Counted from the stretch's first letter, positions 22,814 through 36,329 are shown. The stretch is DNA of 64,000 nt from Saururus chinensis (GCA_035235625.1 CP141145.1:43814668-43878667); one strand, 5' to 3'. The notes: generated by a model from the sequence alone, not told the origin. A program made the numbers and translations.

Positions 22814-24271
22814 TTTAATGTGCCAATGATAAACCTCCATTTATTTGTGAAGCAGCTGTTGATATTGAAATGGATAATAGCAGTCTTCAGCACTAGACTG
22901 TTGGATCCTTGTAATGCCTTGTAAAATCCTCTGCACATAAGAAGGATAATGATTTTCCAAAGCGATGAAGAATGGGGCATTGTTCTCCCACAAAAATAGA
23001 AAATTTTCTGGAGACATGATTATGTGTAGATGGCGCATGGGGATGCACATGCACCGCTCACTTTTTAGCCGTCACACCTGGGTGTTAATCGGGAAGAGTG
23101 GGTTTTGGATCAACCGTCTGCTCCTGGCCCCTTTAATGCCTGCAGTTGGTTCCAGATCCTACGGATGGCGATGTGCCGGGCACGCACATCTAGATACAAC
23201 CTGACACAAGTTTTTTTAATCTTCCATTTTTTCAATGGTAACTCGTATTAATATTTTTACAAAAAAGTCGTTAGTTTACCGGATGTTTGTTGGGATATCT
23301 TTACCAAGGAAGTGTTCTTAGTCCTTTAGCGTACGTAAAGGAATGTATATGAACCTTTTATCTATGATGTATTTATTAATGTACATTAACGTGCATTTAT
23401 ATATGATGCATTTGTTAATGTACATTAACGTGGCACTCCTAGGCCTGATGGTATCATATCAACATCCTCCTTCCCCGTCATCCGGTTGAGATCGGGTGGG
23501 CACTCCCACCCAGCCGCTCTGATTGGGCACTCCCGTCGGTTATCCGCCCATCATCGGCACTTGGATGGCCAAAGTGAGAGTGAGTACCCCACATGTAACA
23601 TGTCTAGTAGCTGGCTGGCCCGCCACCTTTGCTCGTGCAGAGTTGAGCGCCTCGCATAATTTTTTTTTAAGAAAAACTATTATAAGCCAAAATACGCGTT
23701 AGTCGTCAAAATATAATAATGGGCGGAGAACTAACTGTACATTACATTTAAGTCCCTCCCTGGAAAGTAAGGAAAGATTCTGCTGCTCAGTTTGAAGGTA
23801 AATTTATTCTACCAGTGCCATAAGCCTATAGTAGCGGGTAAGAGCCTTTTTACTTCATGGCAAATTCAATAATCGAGTACCATTTGCAGGATTCAATTCA
23901 GAAACCATATAATACTTCTTAAGTCATAGTGCCAGCAACACTTCCATTTACTATTTGAATTAAAATTAACATGGGTCACAGTAATAGACAATTCTATGTA
24001 CAAGCGGCCAAAAAGTGCCTCACCATCCTAGTCTTCACAAGCCGTTACGTTATGCCCCTAACAAACACGATAACTGCCTGGGATTGTGCAGTAGTCATAT
24101 TTCTCCGAAAAGGAGAGCTGGGGGCCACCGCCAAATTTTGACAGAAACATTGATGACATAGCGGCCAAATGCAGCTCCACACATATGATATACGCAGATG
24201 GTCCCCAAAGCTGAGGAAGGAAGGCCTTGATAAAAAGATCTTGATCTCATCAAATGAGCAGGATTCCACAC
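22814..24271. other. Intergenic between convergent genes
   Basis: This stretch holds the 3' ends of the Ole e 1-like gene and of the organellar DNA polymerase. A 38-bp tandem duplication with the palindrome TTAATGTACATTAA lies at about 23365-23433. Bases 23430-23640 are GC-richer but without a supported reading frame. No gene is seen. Confidence 0.5.
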
Positions 24272-27200
24272 TTATTTGCCAGCATACCAGTTCGGTGCAG
24301 TTTTGGCGTCCACAGATAAGTCAACCTTCAGAAAATTTTCTCCATAAAAAGGTTTTGACATGCAGTCAACAACAATAGCTTTGGCAACTTCTGCTGACTC
24401 AGTAGGCCCCTCTAATATAACTTCGTCATGCACCTGTTTTAACATCCAAAGGTTATTTTCCTTGCACACATGTCACTCGAGCAATAAGCGCTGACATGAC
24501 CTTATTACAGAACCTATTACTTGAATGAATTTCAGACATCAAAACTGGAAATAGTTCTAGACGAACTAGATTTTGAGTGATATAAAGATGCTGGAAACTC
24601 CTCTGTTTACCACAAAAAGGATCACATAACTCACTCATACTAACAGGGCTACCCTAAGATCACCATCCAAGTTATGAAAAGCAAGGATAAACAAACCTGC
24701 AGCAACAGCTTCCATCCAAGCTCCTTCAAACGAGCATTTCTGGATATTTCAAGCATCGCACACATGGCAACATCAGCAGCACTACCCTTTTAAATTTTCC
24801 AGGAAAAGGATTAGCAATGTTGCAAAACTTATGTCCATTTTCTAAAGAAATGATCAGACAAAATACTCTGATGCAATGCAATTTAAAACACATGATAAAA
24901 TAACTATTCTGAAAAACGGACTGAGCGGAGGAGGGAAAGGAAGCTAAGGACCTGCACTGGAGTGTTTATAGCAGCCCGTTCTATGTGCCCCCTCTGGGCG
25001 TTACTAGCCTGGGCCATTGATGGAAAATGACGAGCTCTTCCAAGAAGTGTATAGACACAATGTTTGGCCTGCGCTTGTTGTTTGCGCTCGTCTTGCCATT
25101 TTAATACTTCTTGTCGTTCTTTGTACCAAAGATCCACTGTATTCTTTGCTTCTCGAACAGAAACCTGATGACAGAATTTGTGATGGAAAAACTTATATAA
25201 AAAATATACAGATAAATGTAACTTAAAGAAAATAATAAAGCTTTTAATTAGCATGCAAGGACAATGACATTTTTGTCAGGAACAGTAAATTTACTAACTC
25301 TTGGAGATGGAAGAGAGAGAATATCATATGAAAATATAACTGAGAATACAACAGCTACAAGTAATTTCATAAATTAAACTGTGAATCATAAATTAAACCA
25401 ATCAAAACTTCCTATTTCATTACAATGTTGTAAATACCAGCTCATGGATAAATGTAACTGCTGCAGTAGTGATTGAACTTATGTCTTGGTATAACAATGT
25501 AGTCCATCACATACCATGTATAGTACTTATCTTGATGTACTTCACATGAAATAGTAATTTTTCTCATTCAAACACATGAGAGCAATTTCTTGGTGACACT
25601 TTTACATTACAGATGTTCTCACTTTACAACATTATCATCATCATAATCCTTATCCCAGCTATCTGGGATCGGAAACATGGATTCTATACCATATTTGACA
25701 CTTAACAGAGTACAAAATCCATGCAAAGAAAGATAGCGGCAAGTTTTTAACCCTTACGTAACCCTATGAAGAGGTGACAATGAGACAAAGGTTTAACAAC
25801 ATCATTTTCATCACACGCCATTCCAAGGTTGTGGATTGGCTTCATGAGATGATAGTTGCACATAATATCGACATAGCCATCTTCCATCACAAAGCTGGTA
25901 ACAACCAAAACAAGTCTGCTTTTTACATGGAACCAAGATTTCCAAGCAAGCGTGGACTGATATAAGAAACTTTTATCATTTGAACAATGGTGTGAAATGA
26001 AACCAACTAGTGATAAAAAGAGGAGAAATTTCCCATATACTCAGCAAGTAGCCAAGAGCAGGAAAAAAATTCAATCTAAAGTTGTCACATCTATCTAGCA
26101 ACACCTGATTTAACATATTGACACTTGTAATTCTATAAATTGCCAAAATTGTAGGCTTATTGATAGACAGGCAGACACCACCTATATAGGTAATGTTATA
26201 ACACATTATAAAGAAAAGCAATATATAAAAGCAATACTTTCCATATTAAAAAACAACGTTACATCACTTCTTTAAAAAATATAATCATACCTTCCAATCC
26301 CGCGCAAGGCCAACAGGTGTTTTCCCGTAGGCAATAGAAAAATTGAGCATTTTTGCTTTCCTTCTTTCAGAAGCAAAAGCATCCTGGCAATAGCAAAGTA
26401 AATTATTTAAAAACAGAACTTTGATATAGAAGTTGATGGCCAGAGGTAAAATTTCTAGTTTACAACAATTTAGAGAGAGAGAGAGAGCAGTTTCCCGAAG
26501 ACACAGGCCAGGTGATTCATTGTCCATCAAGCAATTTGGAGATCATTATAAAACCACGTAACAGAAAGCCTTTTACTAATTGCTTTTCTTTTAAGGCAAA
26601 TGCTAGTATGAAGATGAATTCATGAAGCAGATATAAAAGAAAACATTTAAAATGTGTAATAAGGGTTAACACAGTAAATTCTTGGCATTTGAATTCTGCC
26701 ACAAAATTTTTTGTTGCATAAATAGAAAGAAAGATCATTTCCATTTTATGTGCAAGATACCACGGTTCATCAGCTGTTTATAATTCAAAGAAATACCAAA
26801 ACATCTGCCACAAAAATTAGAATAACCAAAGTCATCGGTTTAAGTACTTTTAACAGGGGAACTGGAGGTTTCTCTTCACCAGGTTGTGGGTGCCACTCCA
26901 GCAGAACTTTCTTATTCTCCACGGCCTCACGAATATAGGGATACATATTCATGGCTGTACGAGAATGGAAATCCCCACCTGCTCTAAAAGCTTCCAACAT
27001 GCTCTCACAGTTCGCAAGATGAGCAAGTATCCTGAGTTCAAGCTGTAATCATAAATCATTTCACATAATCAGAGTGACCTCCTATATGATACTGTATATA
27101 AAGATCAAAGGAGAGAATAAATAATAAACCTGCCCATAATCAGCAACGATGAGAGAATTTCCAGGTGCAGCAATGAATGCTTGTCGAATTCTATATCTGT

Positions 27201-30200
27201 CTTTTTCTAGAGCAGGTTGATTCTGGTAGAAAGCAAAAAAAAATTGCTACTTCTTAAAACAGCCTTAATATAATGCAAGTTGCCAGACAAGAACTTCATT
27301 CCTTAAAAAAATATATAGAGCAATAGCTTTTCACATTGACTTCTTCCTCCTCATCTACACTCCTGATCCCAGCCATGCCCACAACAGGAAATATCAACGG
27401 TTTCAGAAGGAAACTAGAAAGGTAATGTCAACCTTGACAGAAGACTATATATAGAGCAAACAAGCTAAGCCAACAACCAGAAGATGCAAAGAAAATGTGG
27501 ACAAACATACTCAAAAGAGAACCGATGAAAGAAAAAAAAGACTAAAATGAAAACCACAATATAAGAAAACAAAACACAGGCCTGCAAATTCGGTCTCCTG
27601 GCAGATAATCGTCCAGTCTCGGTATTAATATTTAGTGAGCAGTGAATGCGTCCACTCTTACCAGATATATGGCTGCCCTGTTGTACCAAAAGACACCAGC
27701 AACATCAGATTCATAACATCACCATTGGGGTCTATCATTTGCAAAAACCACCAACAAATATCACAACCAAATTGGGAAACATACCAATATACAGAAGCCT
27801 GTGAATTTCAAAGATTCATTAGCTTACCTGTAAAGGAAGGATGAAATTGGATATCAATGAATCTATTGAACAAACTTCACATAAGGCAGCTATGGCATGG
27901 CATGCTTCCTTCCCCTTTCTCCCCTTTCCAAATGCTTCATACGCTAAACCATAAGCAGATGTATCAATGTCATCTGAGAACGAACCAGGGTCTTCACTTT
28001 TCTCAACTTCTTCAAATGAAAAATCAGGAGAAACATCATGAAGGTCACTTGTTGTATCATCCTCCAGTACATATTCCTCAGCAGAAATTTTTCCAGCCAG
28101 TCTCTTTAGAGCATCCCCACTAACTGAAGGCCAGCCCGATGCTGTAAACATCTCAGTTTGCATCTCGCACCCAAGATTATGCAATTTAATTGTGCGATAT
28201 TTTGAAGGGGCCTTCTTGCCTTTTTCAATCACTTTCTCAACGTTAGGCACCTTGAATTCCTTTTCCATTGGAAGACATTCATCTGGGTCTTTTCTGCAGA
28301 CATATGAAAGAAACCAGCAGTTAGCTACACATTTAAAGAGAAGCAGAACGTCATCTAGCAAAACAACAAGAATAAAGGTACAGCACAGAGAAAGAAAATC
28401 CGGAAACAATCTCACACTCTGCAGAAAATAAATAGGTTCATTTGATTGACACAAAGACAACTTTACATACCTGTTACTGATACCGCCAAAAAACAATTGA
28501 CGTAGTTGGGCATCACTCCCTACATTCATGTACATAGCATCAGAGCAGTACTTAGAAGCCCAATTTCGAAATCTATCAGCAGAGACCTTTTGCTCAGTGA
28601 TAGCCACTTTCTCCACCCCTGCAAGGTGGGCACGGTCCACCAGCATTCCTTCCGATTCCATTTCAACCAACAGCTTTCCAAATGGACGCCAATACTCTTC
28701 GTAAAAGTTGTACATGGATCCTTTAAAATTCCCATCAATCACCCATTGCTTTTTCGATAACTTAGCCTTCAAGCTTTCAAAAAGCTTTAGAGTGCTTATT
28801 GAATCTAAAGCTGAGTAACAAATCCAAGGGACCCGTTCTCCTCTCTGAAGATCCTCTACAGGTGCAATGCTTATAAGCTTCCCCTCGGACCCATCTTTCT
28901 TAACCTTTTTCTTCCCAAATATGGACTTCATGGAAATTTTGCCCGAGAGCAGGTCACCATTATTACCTTCACAACCTCCATTCATGACTTTTGGGTCCCC
29001 AGTTAGAGCTTCAAGAGAGTAGCCACCTTGGATCCGCCTTGAAGAATCCCAAAGCCGTGCAAGGTGCATTGTGTCAGCATGGAAACCAGAAACTTCAATG
29101 CCGTAGTTCTCAATAACATGCTTATCAAAGCTATAATTGTGCCAAACCTGCAATGTCAATGTAGTTAAGATGGAAAAAACTGGGCAAGCATCATTTTAAA
29201 GAAAAATAATAATACCTTCTTGATTGATGGATTTTCAAAGAAGGGGGCAAATTCCATCAAGACATCCTTACTGCCATCAAGTACATCTACCCATATACAT
29301 GATTTCCCATAGTATTGTGCTCCTGGTCCTGAGTAAATACTGAAACATACAATCTCCCCATGATCAACAGGGGTCTCATCTTTCACATCAATTTTGGCTA
29401 CCTGTGGGTAAAACTTATCAGTTGCCGAAGGCCCGAGATAGCAAGATAAAAAATGGCTGAATAATAATAATATATTTGAATGCAAGTCGACTATGAATAT
29501 AAATTAGTCTAGACATGCCTCTGTATCACATGCATGGACAAGATATTTGTACTGCCCCGTCAGCTTCTTCACAACCTCTTTTGCGGTCCAGATATTATCA
29601 ACTACAAGAACTTTATCATATACTTGTAAAAGTTTGTTTCTAGGATCATGAATTGTTGGTCGGATTTCATGTCTGGGAATGGTTGCTTGGGTAGGCGTTT
29701 TGCCAACTGGATCTACATATGAAAGCCCTCCATCAGGCAGCTCCTTGTTAGCTACATTACCAGCTAGTCCAGATATCAAATTCCCATTTTCGCCCCTCAC
29801 TTCTAAGACTTCATCGTCATTAATAGCAATTTTTGAACGGGAAATATTGATTTTGCCAGACAGATCATTCGTCATGTGCTCCTTGGTCCCAACATTACCA
29901 ATATTACTTTTAGATATATGCTGATGACCGCCCATTACTAATGTTTCCAAAGAAGGCAAACTTCCATTCAACTCTTGACAAGATGAGTTCCGTGAAGCTG
30001 AAAATTTCACAAACTCATACTGACTTGTGTCATGAAAATCTTTGTATTCTGCATTCTCTTTCAATATCGGTTCCACTGTAACATGCTCAAGCTTCACAAT
30101 ACTGTGAACAGCTTGATGGGATTGTTTTTCAGCCTTCACCCTTTCCAATGCTTCATGCCAGTTGGAGGGCTCAGGAACCTTCAAACCCTGTCCTATTGGC

Positions 30201-31151
30201 TGGTCTATGCTTCGCAAGTTTCCTACAACTTGTGTGGGGAAAAATTTCATATCACCATGTTTCACAATAAGACCTCCCTTCCTGTTGAAGGAATTGTGAC
30301 TCTGGAAGGAGTTATTTCCCTGCCTATAACACAAAATAAAAAGGTAAGCGGGGATAGGGAAGTCCAAGGAGAACATAGATGGGAGCAATAAGAAGATACA
30401 TGACATTAAAATGTTTGAGCGCCGAATTTGCATACAATATTAGCTCATGGAGGAGGTGATTCATGTTACGGAGCCCAAATAACAAGGTTATGGTGAAGGT
30501 GATGGTGATGTTAATAAAAGAATAATACTCACACCCTCCCACATTAATAGTTACCTTTGGTTTTTCAAAATGAACTAAGGGAGCATTAGGTATTAGCATC
30601 AGAAATGGCCACGATATATTAACGGGTATAAGTGGGGCAAGTAAATGAAGTTTTCATTAGACAAAAAAGAAAGCTAGTAATTGATAATTTTCCAACAGCT
30701 ACAACATCGAACATGTCGCATATGACAAACGCAATTTAAACCCAAGGACAACTTCTTTGAAAAACAAAAAATTAGAGAGGAAAGTTGGCAAGCCAAAGCA
30801 TCGCTTGATTGAGCGAGTTGGGATACCGAAACAACTCAAGTCTAGTGCCCAAAAAAGATACGGAGTACTATATAAAAACAACCATCTGGAGAATGAAATA
30901 GAGCACTATACGATACTGATGCTAAATACGCCGTCAACATAGTGACAAGCGAAACACAACGATAACAAGTATGGGAAGAAGGACGAAAAAGAGTTGAGTA
31001 ATTGAGAAGTGAGAAGGTACCCGTCAATGGCCCCTCGACATGAGAGCGCATGAGAAGCAGTGGAGAAGCAACGGAATGAAGGGGAGAACCAGAGAGGGTG
31101 GCGGGAAGACCTGAAAGGGGCACGATGAGTGGACAAACCCACGACCGTCAT
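24272..31151 (-). CDS. POLI: Plant organellar DNA polymerase, family A (DNA polymerase I-like)
   Basis: Twelve exons give 1068 residues: 31151-31021, 30323-29519, 29401-29216, 29147-28471, 28293-27828, 27677-27582, 27222-27130, 27042-26848, 26383-26291, 25164-24952, 24786-24697 and 24433-24272. The start (MTVVGLSTHRAPFRSSRHPL) has the composition of a dual plastid/mitochondrial transit peptide. The 3'-5' exonuclease domain shows CDTE (about 309-312), NYSFDKH (378-384) and YSALD (485-489). The polymerase domain shows motif A DYGQLELRI (from 815), motif B RRKAKMLNFSIAYG (890-903) and motif C VHDEVILE (1016-1023). Such enzymes replicate and repair plastid and mitochondrial DNA. Length matches Arabidopsis POLIA/POLIB (about 1050). 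Intron 2 (29518-29402) starts GC at a GAG|GCATGT donor and intron 6 (27581-27223) starts GC at a CAG|GCCTGT donor; reading phase requires both. A hAT element ends about 500 bases upstream of the ATG. Confidence 0.95.
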
Positions 31152-31215
31152 AGCTTCCGCCACTCTCCCCAGCTCTACACGACGTCTTGTTAGCAAAGCC
31201 AGAGCCCCGCCCTGG

Positions 31216-31243
31216 TGCTGCTGCTGCTGCTGCTGCTGCTGCT
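31216..31243. repeat. (TGC)n trinucleotide repeat upstream of the polymerase gene
   Basis: About nine TGC triplets lie 65-95 bases upstream of the polymerase ATG. On the coding strand this reads as GCA repeats in the probable 5' leader. Short runs of this kind are often variable in length between individuals. Confidence 0.85.
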
Positions 31244-32289
31244 ACTTCTAAAAATTCGGCCGGCTCGAGGGAGTAAGGAAAAAAGAAAAAAAGCAAACCT
31301 TTGGGCAGAAAAGGAAGGAGTAAGTTCTGCCTCGCAAGTGTCTGGCTATGGCGTCCGGGCTTCAGGCAGGGAGCAAGACGAGGAGAGAGGAGGCAAAGTT
31401 GGGGGCTTGGCGCTCAAGGCTGAAGAGAGCCTAAAACCCCTCCGAGGGACAGCAAGGCCGAGCGGGAGGCGAAACAGGGGGACATTTTTCTCCGTCTTTT
31501 CGCTCCTAATAATAATATAAATTAATATAGTTATTTTAATTAGTTATGTACCTAGTCATGGTCATTAATTTAATTATACTTGTTTAAGATTATTAGCATA
31601 GTAATTAAAAAAAGGTGGGGTGAGTGGTGGCACGTCACCACTGCCAATAGGGCTGCAAGAAACACGGGCAGGCCCGAAGCCCGGCCCGAAATTTGGTAGT
31701 ATTGGGCTTTAAAATTTGGTAAATAAATTGGGCCGGGCCTAAAATTTTAAAGTTTATAAAATTTCGGGCCGGGTTCGGGCCTAGGTGAAAAATTCTGAAA
31801 AGCCCGGCCCGGCCCAGCCCGTTCCAGCCCGTTTAAGCCATATCGTCGTTTTAATCGTGCGGTCTTGCAGGGTTTGGAATGATCGTATAAAACGTCCATT
31901 TGTACCAAGACATCTCCCGTCTTCCGCCGTCCGCAACCCTAGTTTCTCCTCCGCTCTCCTCAAGGCCGAACATCGTCTCCTTCTTCCGCCGCTCTACGGC
32001 TCCTAAATTTCTCTGCCGCTCTCCTGCGCTTCGTCCGTCGTCTCCCCGCTTCTTCCACCGCTCTATAGCCCCACTTCCCAAAGACCTCTCCCGCTTCCCA
32101 CCGCTATGCAACCCTAGTTTCTCCTCCGCTCTCCTACTTCGTCCATCGTCTCCTTCTTCCGCCGCTTACATGCCCTAAATTTTCTCGTTGCTCTCCTATA
32201 GCCCGTTCTGCTCGTCTCCCCGCTTCTTCCGCCGCTCTATAGCCCCACTCTCACCGCTCTCCCGCTTCTTCTTTCGTCATCTCCTATTT

Positions 32290-32590
32290 CTTTCGCTTTG
32301 ACTACTCCGGGTTCTCTTCGTGGGACCGACGACGAAAGTCACGGCTTTGACCGCTTTGGTTCTCTTCGTGGGACCCGCGGAAGACCGTTCTTTTTGTGGG
32401 ACCGACGAAGACCTCTCGCCCGACCGCTCCGGTCTCTTCGTGGGACGGACGAAAGACCTCCTCTTCGACCGCTTCCGGTTCTCTTCGTGGGACCGATGGA
32501 AGAGTGAAGACCGCTTCGACCGCCCGGTTCTCTTCGTGGGACTGACGGAAGAGTGACCTCCGCTTCAACTGCTCTGGTACTCTTCTCAAT
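32290..32590. repeat. Minisatellite of about 45-75 bp units inside the hAT element
   Basis: The phrase TCTCTTCGTGGGAC recurs at least five times between about 32310 and 32545, each followed by a variable GC-rich stretch with GACGAA or GACCGC. Frames through it look like proteins but only reflect the repeat. Confidence 0.8.
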
Positions 32591-32619
32591 TTTTTTGCTT
32601 TTAGTTATATCATCTCATT

Positions 32620-33480
32620 TGTTTTGTTAATTAATCCATTCTATCATCTAGTTTGTTCTGTACCAAATTTGTTCTCTTTGCATATGTTAGTTCATGTATT
32701 TAATTTGCCTCTGTTAGTTTCTTTATTTGTTTGTTATCTAATTTGTTCTGTTAAATATAGTTCTATCACGTAATTTGTTATGTACTGAATTTGTTCTCTT
32801 TGCCTTTGTTAGTTCATGTATTTAATTTGCCTCTGTTAGTTTCTTTATTTGTTTGTTATCTAATTTGTTATTTTAAATATAATTCTATCACGTAATTTGT
32901 TTTGTACTGAATTTGTTCTCTTTGCCTCTGTTAGTTCATGTATTTAATTTGCCTATGTTAGTTTCTTTATTTATTTGTTATCTAATTTGTTCGTTAAATA
33001 TAGTTCTATCACGTAATTTGTTTTGTACCGAATTTGTTCTCTTTGCCTCTATTACTGTATTTAATTTGCCTCTGCTAGTTTCTTTATTTGTTTGTTATCT
33101 AATTTGTTCTATTAAATATAGTTATATCACGTAATTTGTTCTTACTGAATTTGTTCTCTTTGCCTCGTTAGTTCATGTATTTAATTTGCCTATGTTAGTT
33201 TCTTTATTTGTTTGTTATCTAATTTGTTCTCATAAATATAGTTCTATCACGTAATTTGTTTTGTACTGAATTTGTTTTCTTTGCCTCTATTAATTGGGTA
33301 TTTAATTTGCCTCTATTAGTTTCTTTATTTGTTTGTTATCTAATTTGTTCGTTAAATATAGTTCTATCATGCAATTTGTTCTGTACTGAATTTGTTAGTT
33401 CTTATCTTTACTACCGAATGTGTAGTAATATTTAATTTGTCTTTGTTAGTTCCTATCTTTATTCCGTTTATTTAATTTGT
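32620..33480. repeat. Tandem array of about 120-bp units inside the hAT element
   Basis: Six to seven units share TATTTAATTTGCCTCTGTTA, TTTGTTTGTTATCTAATTTG and ATAGTTCTATCACGTAATTT in fixed order. The TTTAATTTGCC landmark falls near 32700, 32820, 32942, 33057, 33178 and 33300. Units differ by a few bases and small length changes. The array lies directly before the transposase region. Confidence 0.9.
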
Positions 33481-33564
33481 TCTTGCTTGTCTGTTTTTTT
33501 AATTAATTCTTCTTTCTCTAGTAGTATTTAGTTTGTTCTGTTATCTACTAATAGAGAATTAGAG

Positions 33565-35810
33565 ATGGCCGCTTCTTCTACCCCGACCAATTCTTCCACC
33601 GACCAATTCTTCCTTCCCCTCCTATTTCTTCCATTCCAAACGCGCTCTATCCCTCCTAGTTGTTCTTCCATCCCTCCAAGTTGTTCTACTCCTACCATTA
33701 CACCCCTGCTCTTGACACTACACCTCCCCTTATCCATCCTATTCGGAATCAGGAGCATCCAGTAGCCACGGTAGGAAAAAACGGGTTCGAGGTGGGTCAC
33801 AAGTGTGGCAACATTTTGAGAAAGTTCTTGATGAACATGGAGTACAAGAAGCAGCAATATGCAATTATTCAAAGTTCAGGTTCGTTGGAGAAAGTACAAC
33901 GGTACGACTCCATCTAGCAAGACACATTAATAATGGTTCTTGTAGGATGGGACCAAATAGAGATCCTAGACAGCCACTTTTAAGTACTGCTTTTGGTAAT
34001 GTATCCGCTTTTAAATTTGATCAACAACGTAGTAGGGAAGCTTTGCAAGAGCACATAATAGTACATGAGTACCCATTTAATATTGTTACTCATGAGGATT
34101 TTATTAATTTTACACAAACTTTGCAACCTCTTTTTAAAATGATTTCAAGGACTACAATTAGGAATGATTGCCAAAAACTTTACATAAAAGAAAAGGCTGC
34201 ATTGATGGATGTTCTTGGAAAGCTTTCCTCTAGGGTGAGTATTACTTCGATTTATGGACTTCAAATCAGAATTTTGGATATATTTGTGTAATCGTCATTA
34301 TATTGATTCTAATTGGCATTTACAAAAAAGAATTATTAGTTTTCATCGACTTTCATCGCCTCATACTGGATTGGCAATATATAATGCTATTAAAGCCATT
34401 TTAGTGAAGTGGAAAATTGATAACAAAGTATGTAGTGTTACTTTAGATAATGCATCAAGTAATGATGTGGCTCAAAGAAATCTTGTAAGGGACCTTGCTG
34501 AAAAGGGATCTTCTTTTGTTGGAAGGTACCCTTGTCCATGTACGTTGTGCTGCCCATGTGCTAAACATTATTGTGCATGTTGGATTAAAAGATATTTCAG
34601 ATATAATTCTTCGTGTTCGGGAGTCTGTGAAATATGTGAAAGCTTCGTCTTCCCGTTACCAAAAGTTTACTGAGTTGGTAGCTGAATTGGGAGTTAGTGT
34701 AGGGAAGGGTTTGATTTTAGATGTTAGTACTGATGGAATTCTACTTACCTAATGTTAGATTCTGTGTTGCCATATCGTGATGTTTTTAGAAGATTGGAGG
34801 AAGAAGATTTAAGTTATCGACATAGGCCTTCTGATGATGAATGGGAAAATGCTACGAAAGTGTGTACGTTCTTGAAACGGTTCTATGATACAACAAATTT
34901 ATTTTGTAGAGTTGATTATCCTGCAATTCATTTGTTTCTCAAAGAAATATCAACAATAAGAAAGTTACTACTTGGAGGTGTAAGTTCTACAGAGTACTTT
35001 CTCAGATCAATGTCGAACAAAATGTTAAACAAGTATGAGGAATATTGGAGTGATGTACCTGTTACATATGACATTGCTTTGACTTTTAGATCCTAGGTAT
35101 AAGAGGAAATTATTGAGGTTTTATTTAACCCAACTACATGGGAAAGAGATTGGAGATCTACGTTTTGAAAGGAGTTTGGCTGTGATTCAAGTGCTATTTG
35201 ATCAATACAAGAACAAGTTGTGTCCTGTTGTGGATATGGTTACTAGTGAGGCAATACACCCTTCAAATGAAGAAGAAGAAATTCAACAATGGATGGAAGC
35301 ACAAGGATGTGCTAAAGATAATGACATAGGTAAATCTGAGTTGGAGTTGTATTTTGAAGAGAACTTAGAAAATAGGGGAGGCTAACTTGGACATTCTCTC
35401 GTTGGTGGAAGATTAACTCATCTAAGTTCCCAATCTTGGCAAGTAATGGCTCAAGACATTCTAGCTATTCCGGTTACTACAATTGCTTCGCAGAGTCGGC
35501 CTTTCAGCAAAGAGGGACGTGTTCTATCTCAATATAGGAGTTCTCTCTGCCAGAGACAGCTTGAATGGTTGATTTGTACACAGGATTGGTTGCGTAAGAA
35601 GCCAATTGGGACCTTTTGTGACGTGGATGATGAGCTCAACAACTTTATCGAGACAATTGAAATCCCTAACCGAGGTATCGCTCATCGTGTATGTTTATTC
35701 TTTTCTTGTTTATTATGTTTACTAATGAAAAAAAACATTTTTAACTCACAAGAGCGGTCCCAAGCCCGGATGAGAAAGGAGGAGGGAAAATACAAACAAA
35801 TAGGATGAGC
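33565..35810 (+). pseudogene. hAT transposase, decayed (BED zinc finger plus hATC dimerisation domain)
   Basis: A start region rich in serine and proline (MAASSTPTNSSTDQFF, 33565) precedes a BED-like zinc-finger stretch, VWQHFEKVLDE then AICNYSKF and RLHLARHI (about 33798-33925). Catalytic-domain segments follow, such as VTLDNASSNDVAQRNL (near 34440) and HVRCAAHVLNIIVHVGLKD (near 34530-34590). The C-terminal hATC region is recognised from DILAIPVTTIASQS and GRVLSQYRSSL followed by LICTQDWLRKKP (35455-35610). The segments lie in different frames in the same order, so the gene is interrupted by small insertions or deletions near 33780, 34250, 34530, 34750, 35095 and 35390. Some of these could be introns, but an intact product is unlikely. 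The family resembles RICESLEEPER/DAYSLEEPER-type hAT proteins. Confidence 0.85.
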
Positions 35811-36329
35811 AAGGAGGATTATATATAATGCTCCAAGCTGTAAACATCTTCTCTTTTTCTGTTATTTCTTCATAACTAGATGAGCTTTTGTCTCATGCCA
35901 TTTCTAAATCTCTAATTGACATCAATTCTTCATTGTTTACTGATCATAGAAAGAAATCTGTTTGATTAATCATGTTTATATTTACGTGTCTTTTGTATGG
36001 GATAATTTAGGGAAACTTATATGGTAACTGGATGTATAATTACTCTCATTGTTGGTGTGGAATGGCTTCTGCTAGGTGTGAATGAGCGTAATTGGTTAAA
36101 ATTCTGAGATTTCTTATTTGTTTCCACTTATCGCCTAAAGAGAGAAGTTTGACTTAAGAATCATGCATAGTAAAGGGGGAAAAAGCTAGCGTAAACTAGG
36201 CTATCCTCTATTAAATACCATTCAGGATGGCTGGGCCCACTGGCATGATTGTTGTCGCTTGAGCCGAGAGTCACTTCTGCTGTAATTTATAGTGCGTTTT
36301 TCCTCATAAGCTCTATTGATTCTGGGTAG

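Noticed and set aside
31152-31296. A possible longer N terminus of the organellar polymerase
   Set aside because: The extension begins at a non-ATG codon or reads the TGC repeat in another frame; the ATG at 31151 starts a typical transit peptide.
32298-32589. Several overlapping frames in both directions within the hAT leader
   Set aside because: They are translations of a GC-rich minisatellite and carry no independent coding evidence.
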